Shown: positions 50,341-59,855, counted from the stretch's first letter. The stretch: DNA of 64,000 nucleotides from Verrucomicrobiota bacterium (GCA_016200005.1 JACQFP010000053.1:124001-188000); one strand, 5' to 3'. A program made the numbers and translations. The notes: generated by a model from the sequence alone, not told the origin.

Positions 50341-51516
50341 ATGCGAAACGATCTGCCGGAAGTTCCATTTGGAGTCAACGAAGTGCGGCTGAATGCGCGC
50401 CAGTGGGTCATCGCCATTATTGTGCTGACGTTCATCATTCTCTTGACGCCGCACCTGTGGAAGAAGGTAGAACGATTCAAAATCGATCCCGACTATCGAA
50501 TCCCCTACGCGCTTAGCAAGGATTACTGGCTCTTCGAACGACGGCTCGAAAAAATCGCCGACCCGAACCAAATCATTGTGCTTGGTGACTCGGTCGTGTG
50601 GGGGGAATACGTCCTGCCGAACGGGACGTTGTCGCACTTTTTGAATGAAGCGGCGGGATCAACCAACCGGTTCATCAACGGCGGCGTAAATGGGCTGTTC
50701 CCACTCGCGCTTGAAGGACTGGTCAGGTATTACGGAGACACGTTGCGCGACCGGAAGATTATCCTGCACTGCAACCTGCTTTGGATGAGCAGCCCGAAGG
50801 CGGATCTTCAAATCCCGCAGGAGGAGACCTTCAATCATCAGCAATTGGTGCCGCAATTCCGTCCGCGCGTTCCTTGCTACAAAGCCAGTGTGGCGGAACG
50901 ATTGAACATTGTCGTCGATCGGGAAGTCCGCTTTCTCGGTTGGGTGGATCATTTGCAGAGCGCTTATTTCGATGGAAAAAGCATCTTGAACTGGACGCTG
51001 GCAGACGACGCGGGAGACCCTCCGCACTATCCCAACACTTACAAGAATCCGTTTGCTCAAATCACTTTTGAAGTGCCGACCACGCCCGCCAGCGATCCGT
51101 TGCGCGGCCCGCAAAGCCCGCGGCATAAAGCCTGGGATGCGAGAGGTCCGGCGGTCCAGAGTTTTGAATGGGTCGATCTGAACACGTCGCTTCAATGGGG
51201 CGCGTTTCAACGGTTGGTGCAGCAGCTTCTCAACCATCACAATCAACTCCTGATCATCCTCGGGCCGTTTAACGAGCACATGATCGCACCGGACAATCTC
51301 GCGGCGTACCAAGCCCTGTGTGATGCGGTCGCCGACTGGTTGGCGAAAAACAAAGTGACGCACCTCGTCCCGAAGGTCTTGCCAAGTGGGCTGTATGCCG
51401 ACGCCAGCCACCCTTTGACGCAGGGCTATGAACGGTTGTCCAAAGAGATCTATCGTGAGGAAGTGTTTCAAGCATGGCTGAAAAGCTCGCGCGAGACAGC
51501 GGCCTCGCGACACTGA
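50341..51516 (+). CDS. SGNH/GDSL hydrolase-like partner of the O-acetyltransferase
   Basis: 391 residues with an N-terminal anchor (QWVIAIIVLTFIILLTPHLW). Block I is IIVLGDSVVWGE near 81, block III-like GGVNG, and the end has YADASHPLTQGYERL near 355, where Asp and His would complete the triad with the block I Ser. AlgJ/AlgX and related periplasmic proteins with this layout complete O-acetylation of exopolysaccharides. Position 3 bp after the AlgI-like gene supports a joint operon. Confidence 0.82.
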   Translation: MRNDLPEVPFGVNEVRLNARQWVIAIIVLTFIILLTPHLWKKVERFKIDPDYRIPYALSKDYWLFERRLEKIADPNQIIVLGDSVVWGEYVLPNGTLSHFLNEAAGSTNRFINGGVNGLFPLALEGLVRYYGDTLRDRKIILHCNLLWMSSPKADLQIPQEETFNHQQLVPQFRPRVPCYKASVAERLNIVVDREVRFLGWVDHLQSAYFDGKSILNWTLADDAGDPPHYPNTYKNPFAQITFEVPTTPASDPLRGPQSPRHKAWDARGPAVQSFEWVDLNTSLQWGAFQRLVQQLLNHHNQLLIILGPFNEHMIAPDNLAAYQALCDAVADWLAKNKVTHLVPKVLPSGLYADASHPLTQGYERLSKEIYREEVFQAWLKSSRETAASRH

Positions 51517-51547
51517 GCGAGCGCCTGACTTTTCCACGGCCGAACTG

Positions 51548-53128
51548 TTACTCGGTTACTCGACGCGAGAGGGTGAACAGAATCGCGCAAAGCAGGACGA
51601 ACATCATCAAAATCGAATAGATTTGGAACGGGAAATCGAAGCGCGCATGGATCAAACATCCCGCCAGTGACAACCAAAGCAGCGAGGTGAACGTCCACCG
51701 GATCGGAATGCCCGTGGGCAAAAACCAACGCGCGAGCACCAGCAATAGCGCCGCCATGATGAAACCGCTGCCCAGCCAGCCAAAGGTTATCCGTATTTCC
51801 AGCCAGTCATTGTGCAGTTCGGCCGGCCAGAATTCCTCCTCGGACGCGCGGTAAAGCTGGAAGACCGGTTCGAACGCACCTGGGCCAATGCCGAACAAAG
51901 GATAGTCTCGAGCGATGCCAGCCGCCGTTTCGTAAATGTGCTCCCGACTAGTCAAGCCCGTATCGAAATCCCGCATTCGCTCGGCTAACTTGTCTCCTCC
52001 GAGGTAAGTGCCCAACCCCAATATGGCGATGAAAAACAATACGAGCGCGAATCGGGTGCTCGGGTGGCGTCGTCGCCAGGCAAACAACAAGATACACGCT
52101 GCCGCCAGGATCATGACCACCGCCACGAGGGCGCCACCCCGGCTGGCGGACATGATCGGGCACGCTGCCATGACCAGGACGCACGGAAGCAGTACGTGAT
52201 GACGCCGTCGGGTTCGGTTGACAGACGCCCTTAGCTGACTCCGGGCTTCACGGCGCAGGACCCACCACAACCCCAGAGCAACGGGCCAGACCAGATTGAA
52301 GTATTGCGCCGCATTCGCGCGGTAGGCATACGGTCCAAACTGCGATTCCGCGCTCTTGTTCATGTGGGTCGGCATGAACCACAACAGTTTGTTTGTGTCT
52401 GAAAGCCGCTGGCAGATTCCTTCCGCACCGAGCAATGCGCCGTTAATGCTCACAACCCAAAGCAGCCGTCGAAGTCGTTCTGGCAGTAGCGGGGTCAGGT
52501 CGCAGTCGCCAGCTTGAATGCGGCTGGTGCGTTCTTCTGCTGCAGTTTTGCCAAGCAGCCAGTCGCGCACCGACCAAAAAAAACTGGCGAGCGCCAGAAC
52601 GTTGAAAAAAAGTTGCCAGGTGCGCCGGCTGTCATAACTGTGCGGCAACCAGGCAATGTAAGAGCGGTAGCGGAAGTCCATGCGCCAGGGATCATAAGTG
52701 GAACGCGCGTTGAGTGCGGCAGTCAGGCAATAACCCAGAATCAACAGCGTGAGCAACGCCAGCCCCGCGGCGATGATTGTGACGGCCTTGTTTTTTTCGC
52801 ATCCTGTATTTGACCCGTGCGTTTGAACTGGCCGCATGAAGGGCGAACCGCCGCGCTCCCGGCGAAGCGCGAACTTGCTGATCAACAGGATTCCCAGTGC
52901 AAAGCCGCAAGCATTCATGGCCCAGATCGACCACGGCTGCGTCGTTCCGAAAGCCCAAGGGCTGGATACAACCATGAAATATATCAGCGCCTCGGACACT
53001 CGATCGCAGGCGTGATAGGCCAGGAGCGCGCGCAGGGTCATTGGGCGCCTGGGGGAACTGGCCGCGCTCGAGGTTGAAACCGGGGCGCGAGACCCACCCG
53101 TGAGATCGTTGCGGGCTGGTGGTTCCAT
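51548..53128 (-). CDS. O-antigen ligase/polymerase-like membrane protein
   Basis: 526 residues with about ten to twelve hydrophobic segments. Features of the Wzy/WaaL family: AYRANAAQYFNLVWPVALGLWW, SASRGGALVAVVMILAAAC, and the periplasmic loop with YPLFGIGPGAFEPVFQLYR, AELHNDWLEIRITFGWLGSG, then ARFDFPFQIYSILMMF. Likely joins or extends polysaccharides at the outer face of the inner membrane. It is convergent with the acetyltransferase pair, consistent with an exopolysaccharide locus. Confidence 0.85.
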   Translation of the reverse strand: MEPPARNDLTGGSRAPVSTSSAASSPRRPMTLRALLAYHACDRVSEALIYFMVVSSPWAFGTTQPWSIWAMNACGFALGILLISKFALRRERGGSPFMRPVQTHGSNTGCEKNKAVTIIAAGLALLTLLILGYCLTAALNARSTYDPWRMDFRYRSYIAWLPHSYDSRRTWQLFFNVLALASFFWSVRDWLLGKTAAEERTSRIQAGDCDLTPLLPERLRRLLWVVSINGALLGAEGICQRLSDTNKLLWFMPTHMNKSAESQFGPYAYRANAAQYFNLVWPVALGLWWVLRREARSQLRASVNRTRRRHHVLLPCVLVMAACPIMSASRGGALVAVVMILAAACILLFAWRRRHPSTRFALVLFFIAILGLGTYLGGDKLAERMRDFDTGLTSREHIYETAAGIARDYPLFGIGPGAFEPVFQLYRASEEEFWPAELHNDWLEIRITFGWLGSGFIMAALLLVLARWFLPTGIPIRWTFTSLLWLSLAGCLIHARFDFPFQIYSILMMFVLLCAILFTLSRRVTE

Positions 53129-53272
53129 TGATGCGGCAATTCAACAATGTGGACGGCTAATCCTCAAGTTTGATTTCGACCCGGGAGGGCCACCCGTCTG
53201 AAACGCATAAAAGCCTTGTGAACAGGGCGTTTGCACCTGCAATCCTGGGAAAAAAAATAATGTGAAATTTAG

Positions 53273-53300
53273 TTGACAACTTGGGCAGGGTCACTAGGGT
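53273..53300 (+). promoter_or_regulatory. Sigma-70-like promoter for the PEP-CTERM gene
   Basis: TTGACA (53273-53278), 16-bp spacer, TAGGGT (53295-53300), about 38 bp before the start codon. Confidence 0.6.
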
Positions 53301-53337
53301 AGGTTCAACTCGAAATCAACGATGGACGGAGTTCTAT

Positions 53338-54036
53338 ATGAGATCAAAATCCAACCTTTCACATTTCTTCGCAGTGGCCGTAGCGGCATTCACGATGGTG
53401 CCGTTGGCGCAGGCTGAATTGGTTTATGACAACTCAGTGAACGATCAAAGCACACGGTTCAACCCGGGCACGATCGAGGTGGGCGACGAGATCGCCCTGG
53501 CCGGCACTGGACGAATCATCACGGACTTCACCTTCCAGTATTGGGGTACAAACTTTACGGGCGGAGAAAACGCGCGCGTGCGTTTTTATGCGAACGACGG
53601 CACAGCTTCACCGTCCGGTGCGCTCATGCCGGGCACCTTGCTTTTTGACAGCGGTCCCTTCATAATCGCGGACACAGCGCGATCGACACTGACTTTCACT
53701 GACTTCAGTCTCCTCGGCGGCAATCTTACGCCTTTGACGGGTCCACTTCCCGACAATTTCACCTGGTCGGTGCAGTTCAGTTTGCTGGCACCCGGCGCAA
53801 CAGCGGGCGTGGATCTTTACAGTCCGCAAGCCGTTGGCGATAGCTTTGACGACTATTGGGACCACACCACGGCCGGGCCCACCGGGTGGACGCTACGCAC
53901 AAACAACACCGCGCCATTCACACCGTACGATTTCGCGGCGCGCATCAATGCGGTGCCGGAGCCGACAACGTTGTGGCTCGCCATCTTTGGCGGTCTGGCG
54001 TTGCTGGGGATTCGACTTCATTATTCGCGGTCGTAA
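53338..54036 (+). CDS. PEP-CTERM sorted secreted protein
   Basis: 232 residues from the ATG at 53338, which gives a signal peptide (SHFFAVAVAAFTMVPLAQA). The body is a beta-rich domain without a named family (YDNSVNDQSTRFNPG, IITDFTFQYWG, VRFYANDG). The C-terminus is VPEPTTLWLAIFGGLALLGI followed by Arg, a textbook PEP-CTERM signal cut by an exosortase. No exosortase lies in the window. Strong promoter and strong terminator around it, so it is its own unit. Probably an envelope or extracellular-matrix protein. Confidence 0.88.
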   Translation: MRSKSNLSHFFAVAVAAFTMVPLAQAELVYDNSVNDQSTRFNPGTIEVGDEIALAGTGRIITDFTFQYWGTNFTGGENARVRFYANDGTASPSGALMPGTLLFDSGPFIIADTARSTLTFTDFSLLGGNLTPLTGPLPDNFTWSVQFSLLAPGATAGVDLYSPQAVGDSFDDYWDHTTAGPTGWTLRTNNTAPFTPYDFAARINAVPEPTTLWLAIFGGLALLGIRLHYSRS

Positions 54037-54057
54037 GTTTGTTGCACAATTTGGAAG

Positions 54058-54086
54058 AGGCGCGGCGCAGTGCCGCGCCTTTTTTC
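54058..54086 (+). terminator. Rho-independent terminator after the PEP-CTERM gene
   Basis: Stem AGGCGCGGC / GCCGCGCCT (54058-54080) with a 5-nt loop, followed by TTTTTCTTTT. Confidence 0.92.
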
Positions 54087-54116
54087 TTTTGGCAGACAAA
54101 CTCGCGCGCGCGCGGG

Positions 54117-55595
54117 TCAAGGCGGTGAGTAGGCGCGGTAGAAGCGGTAGGGCACGTTCGCTACGGAAGAATTCGTGTAATCGAAGCGGCCCGCCGATAG
54201 ATTGGTGGTCAGGAGCGACACCCAGTTTGCCAGATTCGTTGAGGCTTGGATCACGAACCCCTGCGGCGCGGTTCCAGTGACCGTCAGACGAAACCGGCCT
54301 TCCGGCAAAAATAACGCCTCACTCAAACCAAGTTGATTAATGCTGACACTGACGTACCAGTTGTTCGTACCACGAAGCAGGTTAACGGGGTCGTTACGAA
54401 CCAGAGGAGTAGGGTCATTTACCACGGCACGAATCACGTGGGTGCCGTCGCCGACCGAAGTCGGGGGAAATTCGAAGCTTGGATTTGTCGCCCCGCTTAT
54501 TGTCACGCCGTTGGTGTACCACTGGATGGTCAGATCATGCGTGGCAGGTTGCATGGGCGTGACGCTGAACGCCACGGTCTGCGTGCTGAAGATCGAAAAG
54601 TTTGTGGCGGCAGGGGAAAAGGAGTCGAGGGTGCGGACGCGGTTGGTTTTGTAAATGGAGAGGACGAGTTGTTCGGTGCAAACCTCGCAGAAGGGAACGA
54701 AGAGGTGGTTCATCTTGCAGTCAAGCCTGGGTCGATACCAGCCGTTGGTCTGATACTGAGCGCCTTGGAACAAGCCGACCAGGTCGGAGTTGGTCGGATC
54801 GTCGGGTGTGGGCAGTGGGGTGTTGGTGAGAATCCACGTTGTCCACCGGATCTGAGCGCGATTGGTTTGGGTGGTGGCGTTGGGCATTTCTACGGGCGTG
54901 AATCCGGGGTAGGCAGTGTTGTATTCATCGGCCAGGCCGCCGATCATGTGGCCGGATTCATGCACGACGATTTCTGGTCCGTAGGAAGGGTTGATTGAAG
55001 TGATCGCAAGGGGCAGGGGATCGCCCGGCGTTGGCGGCTGTCCGGAGCCGCCGGGTTCCGGATGGTTTACCAACAGAATGACGAAATCATATTGCGGCAT
55101 CAAATTGGTCAGCAGGGTCTGGACTTTGCCTTTGCCTTGGCTGTAATCGTTGCTCCCGTAAACTGTGCTGCCATTCGTCCAGGCGTTTGGCGGAATGGTA
55201 ATGAGAAGTGAATTATTGTAGCTCTGATACATGCTGTTGAAGTAAGTGTTCTTGAATTCTCCGCTGACAGGATGATCCGAGCCGGATTCCACGGACGCGA
55301 TGGAGATGGCGAAGGCGTTGAAGTAATTCGAGTATTCTTGAAAGGGCTGGGCCGCGAACAGATTGCTCACGGTATTGACGGCGTCCACGAGAAACTGCGC
55401 GAGTTGATTGCTTTGGTAACCCTCGGAAAGGACAACGATGTTGAGTCGCTGGCTCGCTGGCCCGTTGGTGAAAATTGTCGAGAGCGTTCCTTGACCAAAG
55501 ATTCGAGCGAACGGGAAAGCCAGCAGCAGCAGCGCGAGGACAACTCCATTTCCTTGCACCCGACGAAAGCGAGCAATGGAACAGCCTCTTGTCAT
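54117..55595 (-). CDS. Secreted M64-family (IgA peptidase-like) metalloprotease
   Basis: 492 residues with a signal peptide (NGVVLALLLLAFPFARIFG). The zinc site EIVVHESGHMIGGLADEYN near 209-225 is the M64 H-E-x-G-H-x-x-x-x-L-x-D-E-Y signature; RLNIVVLSEGY and FNAFAISIASVESGSD are other family landmarks. After the catalytic domain (to about 335) are an Ig-like domain and the shared tail (LTVTGTAPQGFVIQASTN ... YRFYRAYSPP). Likely an extracellular protease. The tail suggests export by the same route as its neighbour. Confidence 0.87.
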   Translation of the reverse strand: MTRGCSIARFRRVQGNGVVLALLLLAFPFARIFGQGTLSTIFTNGPASQRLNIVVLSEGYQSNQLAQFLVDAVNTVSNLFAAQPFQEYSNYFNAFAISIASVESGSDHPVSGEFKNTYFNSMYQSYNNSLLITIPPNAWTNGSTVYGSNDYSQGKGKVQTLLTNLMPQYDFVILLVNHPEPGGSGQPPTPGDPLPLAITSINPSYGPEIVVHESGHMIGGLADEYNTAYPGFTPVEMPNATTQTNRAQIRWTTWILTNTPLPTPDDPTNSDLVGLFQGAQYQTNGWYRPRLDCKMNHLFVPFCEVCTEQLVLSIYKTNRVRTLDSFSPAATNFSIFSTQTVAFSVTPMQPATHDLTIQWYTNGVTISGATNPSFEFPPTSVGDGTHVIRAVVNDPTPLVRNDPVNLLRGTNNWYVSVSINQLGLSEALFLPEGRFRLTVTGTAPQGFVIQASTNLANWVSLLTTNLSAGRFDYTNSSVANVPYRFYRAYSPP

Positions 55596-55619
55596 ACCTG
55601 GGAACCTCTAGTCAGGCCG

Positions 55620-58436
55620 TCACGGAAACGTGAGTCGGAAGAAACGCTTTTCAGAGTCGGTGGACAACGTCACCACGTTTTGACCGCTCATGACGACGGG
55701 CGTGTTGGTCACCTCCGCCCACACAATTGGCGGAGAAAGATTGGTGGTCTGTTGCAGGCCGAAGCCATTGGCTGTGTTCGTCCAGGAGAGAGTGAACTGA
55801 TGGGTCGTGTTGGAGAGGGTTGCCGTCAATCCTGGTTGGGGCGCGGCGGAAAGGCCCAAAGAGAATTCCGAGGTGTTATTGGAGGGATCAGTTGCGGTCG
55901 CGGTGATGAGTTGACCGACGGGCACGGTCATCGGCAAGGCGACGGTGAAGTTCTGCGTGCAACTTCCACCCGTGGTCACGTAAGCGTCTCCCAAAAATGT
56001 CTGCCCCTCGCCGTACCCTGACGGTTCAACGAGGGTGTTGGCGTAAAACTGCAAGAGGTAGGTCGTATTCGCCACGCTGTTCAGCGTGCCCCGCACCCAG
56101 GTGCCGTTGCCCGTGTAAACCGCACTTAAGACAGGAAAATTTTGTTTCTGATTGGCGCCGGTGTCCGTGTCGCAAGCGTCATTGGCGGTGACTCCGTCCG
56201 TGCTCACATCAATGCCCAGACCATTGACGGCTGACCCGCCGTTCCCGAAGATCGAATTGCCACGGACAAGATTCGCGGTGCAGCCATCGCGGATACGCAC
56301 ACCGTCATAGGCGCCGGAAATGGCGTAGGCGATGACGTTGGCTTCGCCGGGCGACGCGCCGCCGATGAGGTTGCCGCTGGACGTGTTCGCGATTTCCACT
56401 CCGTGTTGTCCGTTTCCAAGGGCGTTGAGGCCGTCGGCGCGGGTGCCGATGAGATTGCCAATCACCTGGTTTCCATTCGCACCTGGGTCGCCGATGGCAA
56501 CGCCGACGAGAGCGTTGCCCGAAATCAGGTTGCCGGCGCCGGCACCGCCGACCTGATTCGATGACGCACCCGTGATATAAACCCCACCAAGCCCATTTCC
56601 GAGCGCGCTGCTTCCCGTCACATCAGTGCCGATGTAATTGCCTGCGATCACATTCCCCGTAGCGGTCGGCCGGACCACGTAAATGCCGGTGCCCGCGTTG
56701 GCTGAAATGACGTTGCGCGCGGTGCTGGTCGTTCCGCCGACGGTATTGTCGGGCGCATTGTCAAGGCCGAGACCCATGTTGGAATTACCCAAGGGGGCTG
56801 TCCCGGTGACGTCGGTGCCGATGTAGTTGCCTTGGACGACGTTGTTGGAAGCGATTAAGCCTAAAAAATAAATCCCGCTGTTGGTGTTAGCCGACACAAT
56901 ATTTCGACTGGTGGCGACGCTGCCGCCAATTGAATTGCCGAAGGCTTCGACCCGAAGGCCCGCAGCGCCATTGCCCAAACGCCGCGTGCCGGTGAGGTCG
57001 GTCCCGATAAAATTCCCCTGCACCACGTTGCCCTGACAATTCGCATCCGCCAGGTAGATGCCGTTTTGAAGGTTCCCTGAAATCACATTCCCAGCCCCCG
57101 GTACGGCACCGCCGATGAAGTTGTTCGAGACGCCGGAAATGAAGATGCCATTATTCATGTTACCCAGGGTGTTTGTTCCGTTCACGTCCGTGCCAATGAG
57201 ATTCCCCTGCACCACGTTGGTGCTGGCGCTGGAACTGTCAATGGACACGCCGCTAAGTTGGTTGCCGGAAATAAGGTTCCCGGCGCCGGTCAGCGCTCCA
57301 CCAACAGCGTTGCCAGAGGCATTGAAAATCTCGACGCCGCTGTAGGCGTTGGCCAGTTTGTTCGTGCCGTTGACATCCGTGCCGATGAAATTTCCCTGGA
57401 TCTGGTTGGCCGTTGCACCGCCGGTATTGAGGAGCACGCCGCGGCCGCCGTTGCCGGAAATGACATTGCGCAGCGTCGGGTTGGTGCCGCCGATCACATT
57501 TCCCGTGCCGCCGGAAATCGTCACGCCATCGGCAGTGTTGCTGATGGCGGCGGTCCCGTTGACATCGGTGCCGATGAAGTTGCCCTGAATGAGGTTGGTC
57601 GTTGAGCCAGGATTCAAATAAACCCCACTCTGCAAATTGCCGGAGATGATGTTCCGCGCGGCAACACCGCTCCCACCGATTTGATTCCCCCTGCCACCGG
57701 AAATGGCGATGCCGTTTTGCGCGTTGCCCAGACGCTTGGTGCCGGTGACATCGGTGCCGATGAGATTTCCCTGGATTTGATTTCCGACGGCGGTCGCGTT
57801 CAGGAGGAAGATGCCATGCTTGTTGCTGCCGGAAATCAGGTTGCGGTTCGTGATGTCAATGCCGCCCACCAGATTGCTGGCGGACAGAATCGTGATCCCG
57901 CCAAACCCGCTGGCGGTATTGCCGTTGCCCAGCGAGTTGGTCCCATAAACCCCAGTACCAATGAAATTTCCATGGATGACATTGCCGCCGTAGGTTTCGA
58001 TTCGGATTCCTTCTCTTGCGAATTGGTCAATCGCCAACCCTCTGACCACGCAATTGGGCGCGAGCAGGTAAAGCCCGCTGGCACTGCTGCCGGCCAGGAG
58101 GCCGTTCAATTCGATGAGCGGTTGACCGGCATACCCGATTTGCGTCGTCCCATCGATCCTCACAGTTTCGGTGATGGACGGCAGTTGAGCGACCAGATTG
58201 ATGGTGAAGGGTCCGGCACCCGGAAGGTTGAAGACCACGTCGCTCCCTGGATTAGCGTTGGCGTCGAGGATCGCCTGCCGCAGCGACCCGGGAGGTGGGG
58301 AGACATTATTGTCATTGGCGTTGGTGACGGTTAGCGTTGACGCTTGAATCGAAAAAAAAACCGTCCCGATTCCGACACAGGCACAAGCAAGCCAGATTTT
58401 GGCCCAACGGGACGGGGTTCCGCGCATACCTTGCAT
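55620..58436 (-). CDS. Secreted right-handed beta-helix repeat protein
   Basis: About 938 residues; ATG at 58436 or 58427, followed by a signal segment (IWLACACVGIGTVFFSIQA). Begins with the polymorphic-outer-membrane-type leader GSLRQAILDANANPGSDVVF. Then nine copies of G-N-x-I-G-T-D-x-x-G-T at about 48-95 residue spacing, alternating with N-x-I-G-G and N-x-I-S-G-N turns, the ladder of a parallel beta-helix. Ends in an Ig-like domain and the shared tail (FTLSWTNTANGFGLQQTTN ... RFFRLTFP). Likely an adhesin or polysaccharide-binding/lyase-like surface protein; no catalytic site recognised. Confidence 0.82.
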   Translation of the reverse strand: MQGMRGTPSRWAKIWLACACVGIGTVFFSIQASTLTVTNANDNNVSPPPGSLRQAILDANANPGSDVVFNLPGAGPFTINLVAQLPSITETVRIDGTTQIGYAGQPLIELNGLLAGSSASGLYLLAPNCVVRGLAIDQFAREGIRIETYGGNVIHGNFIGTGVYGTNSLGNGNTASGFGGITILSASNLVGGIDITNRNLISGSNKHGIFLLNATAVGNQIQGNLIGTDVTGTKRLGNAQNGIAISGGRGNQIGGSGVAARNIISGNLQSGVYLNPGSTTNLIQGNFIGTDVNGTAAISNTADGVTISGGTGNVIGGTNPTLRNVISGNGGRGVLLNTGGATANQIQGNFIGTDVNGTNKLANAYSGVEIFNASGNAVGGALTGAGNLISGNQLSGVSIDSSSASTNVVQGNLIGTDVNGTNTLGNMNNGIFISGVSNNFIGGAVPGAGNVISGNLQNGIYLADANCQGNVVQGNFIGTDLTGTRRLGNGAAGLRVEAFGNSIGGSVATSRNIVSANTNSGIYFLGLIASNNVVQGNYIGTDVTGTAPLGNSNMGLGLDNAPDNTVGGTTSTARNVISANAGTGIYVVRPTATGNVIAGNYIGTDVTGSSALGNGLGGVYITGASSNQVGGAGAGNLISGNALVGVAIGDPGANGNQVIGNLIGTRADGLNALGNGQHGVEIANTSSGNLIGGASPGEANVIAYAISGAYDGVRIRDGCTANLVRGNSIFGNGGSAVNGLGIDVSTDGVTANDACDTDTGANQKQNFPVLSAVYTGNGTWVRGTLNSVANTTYLLQFYANTLVEPSGYGEGQTFLGDAYVTTGGSCTQNFTVALPMTVPVGQLITATATDPSNNTSEFSLGLSAAPQPGLTATLSNTTHQFTLSWTNTANGFGLQQTTNLSPPIVWAEVTNTPVVMSGQNVVTLSTDSEKRFFRLTFP

Positions 58437-58562
58437 TTGAGGCGGCAATCTAGCACAAATTGCAGTCGTCGCAAGCACGAAGAACGTTCCAGAGAACGGC
58501 GACATTTGGGGATCGGTTCAATCAACCCGGAATGTGCCTTCAAAACTAATTCAAAAAGAAGA

Positions 58563-58591
58563 TTGACAGAGACTGGGCGCACTGCTAGACA
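58563..58591 (+). promoter_or_regulatory. Sigma-70-like promoter for the alanine-rich secreted protein
   Basis: TTGACA (58563-58568), 17-bp spacer, TAGACA (58586-58591), 34 bp before the ATG at 58626. Confidence 0.65.
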
Positions 58592-58625
58592 GTGATCATT
58601 GATAGTAGGCCAACTCAAACCTCTT

Positions 58626-59453
58626 ATGAAACTCAACTCATTTACCTCGCTGGTGGTCGTGGGCACGACTCTGTGTTTTCTCGGCGGACCCGCATTTGCC
58701 GGGAAGACGCCGCAATTGGATTCGTTCAGAAAAGAATTGAAAAGCGTACCGGTGCCTGAAATGGGCGCCAAAGCCGCTCGACTGGTAGCGGAGGCAAAAG
58801 CCGACGTGCGTGAATCAACCGCGCTCGCGGTCGTCTCCGCAGCAATCGAGTTGAAGCCGGTGGCCGCAATTGCAGTCGTCAGTGCCATCTCGCGCGAGAA
58901 TCCCGACGTCGCGCCCGCCACTGCAGCGCGCGCGGCGGGTCTGCTGCCGAAAGATGCGGCTGCCATCGCAAAAGCTGCGGCCGGTGCCGCACCAGCACAG
59001 GCGGCCAAGATTGTTCTGGCGGTCTGTAAGGCAGTGCCCGCAAAGTATGCCGCCGTGGCGACCGCCGTGTCGCAAGCGGTGCCGTATGCCAGCAAGGAAA
59101 TCGTGGAGGCAGTTACAACCGCGTTGCCATCCCTGAAACCCTTTGTCGAACGCGCCGACACGAACTTGGCCGGTCGCAGTAAATCCGTCGGCAGCATCAT
59201 GGCCCAAACAGAAAGTTTGGTCGCATATACAGCGCAATTGACGGGCACCACCTCGGAAAAAATCATCACGTCCCCGACTTCAAACCCAATCCTGCTCTCC
59301 GGCGCTCCAAGTCCGCAGGGGCCTGTTCTTGCTGCCTTGCCCCCGCCAACTGTTGGTCCGCCGTTCACGCCTTTGGGCGGAACCCCGACGGAGTTGAACC
59401 GGACGAATACCGGCCAGATTCCGCCCGGCGGGGTGCGTTACTCCAGCCCATGA
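58626..59453 (+). CDS. Alanine-rich secreted protein of unknown function
   Basis: 275 residues from the ATG at 58626 (signal peptide SLVVVGTTLCFLGGPAFAG). The middle (about 40-165) is Ala/Val/Lys-rich with a repeated helix pattern (AAIELKPVAAIAVVSAISRE, ATAARAAGLLPKDAAAIAKA, APAQAAKIVLAVCKAVPAKY), likely a helical-repeat array of about 25 residues per unit. The C-terminal 70 residues are Pro/Gly/Thr-rich and probably unstructured. No known family. Own promoter and terminator suggest good expression; could be an envelope-associated structural protein. Confidence 0.72.
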   Translation: MKLNSFTSLVVVGTTLCFLGGPAFAGKTPQLDSFRKELKSVPVPEMGAKAARLVAEAKADVRESTALAVVSAAIELKPVAAIAVVSAISRENPDVAPATAARAAGLLPKDAAAIAKAAAGAAPAQAAKIVLAVCKAVPAKYAAVATAVSQAVPYASKEIVEAVTTALPSLKPFVERADTNLAGRSKSVGSIMAQTESLVAYTAQLTGTTSEKIITSPTSNPILLSGAPSPQGPVLAALPPPTVGPPFTPLGGTPTELNRTNTGQIPPGGVRYSSP

Positions 59454-59474
59454 CGCTGTGTGGATTTTCAATAG

Positions 59475-59501
59475 AGGCCCGTTTTTTCACGAAACGGGCC
59501 T
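59475..59501 (+). terminator. Stem-loop after the alanine-rich protein gene
   Basis: 10-bp stem AGGCCCGTTT / AAACGGGCCT with a 7-nt loop; the downstream T-run is short (TCGTATTTT). Confidence 0.75.
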
Positions 59502-59643
59502 TCGTATTTTGCAGAGCGAGTGTTTGAAAACTCCAACGTGCGCTGGACGACGGTAGCGACCGGCATCCGCGACTGACCCGGCGCCAGGGCGCCTTAGCTG
59601 ACGGGACGCCCGACGCTACTACAACAGCTAGGACGCCCATGGT

Positions 59644-59855
59644 TCGCTGGATCTTGCCTTCGGCAACTCCGTCCCGACCACGAGCATTTTTTCCTATGCG
59701 GGACTCTCGACTGAGAGTATCCTCGTGGACAACGTAGCCATGCGCGCAGGCAAAAAGATTCAGTGGACTGGCGCCGACCTGTAGTTGACCAAGCAGCCGG
59801 AAACCAGCCAGTTTGTTCGCACTGAATAACGCATCGGCTGGTTGATGCAAACAAA
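59644..59855 (+). pseudogene. Gfo/Idh/MocA oxidoreductase, C-terminal remnant with stop codons
   Basis: In one frame the sequence reads LSTESILVDNVAMRAGKKI, QWTGADL, stop, LTKQPETSQFVRTE, stop, RIGWL. This matches the conserved end of secreted Gfo/Idh/MocA enzymes (L-T-E-x-x-L-x-x-N-V-A-x-R-x-G-K-K-I-x-W, then N-x-P-E-A-x-x-F-x-R-x-x-Y-R-x-G-W). Two in-frame stops and no N-terminal domain make it a relic. The stretch 59505-59640 before it contains a short palindrome-like repeat (GACGGGACGCCCGACGCTAC) and no gene. Confidence 0.7.

Noticed and set aside
55900-58000. Regularly spaced repeated DNA that could be taken for a CRISPR array
   Set aside because: The repeats are imperfect, lie in one long open frame and encode the G-N-x-I-G-T ladder of a beta-helix; no constant repeat with unique spacers is seen.
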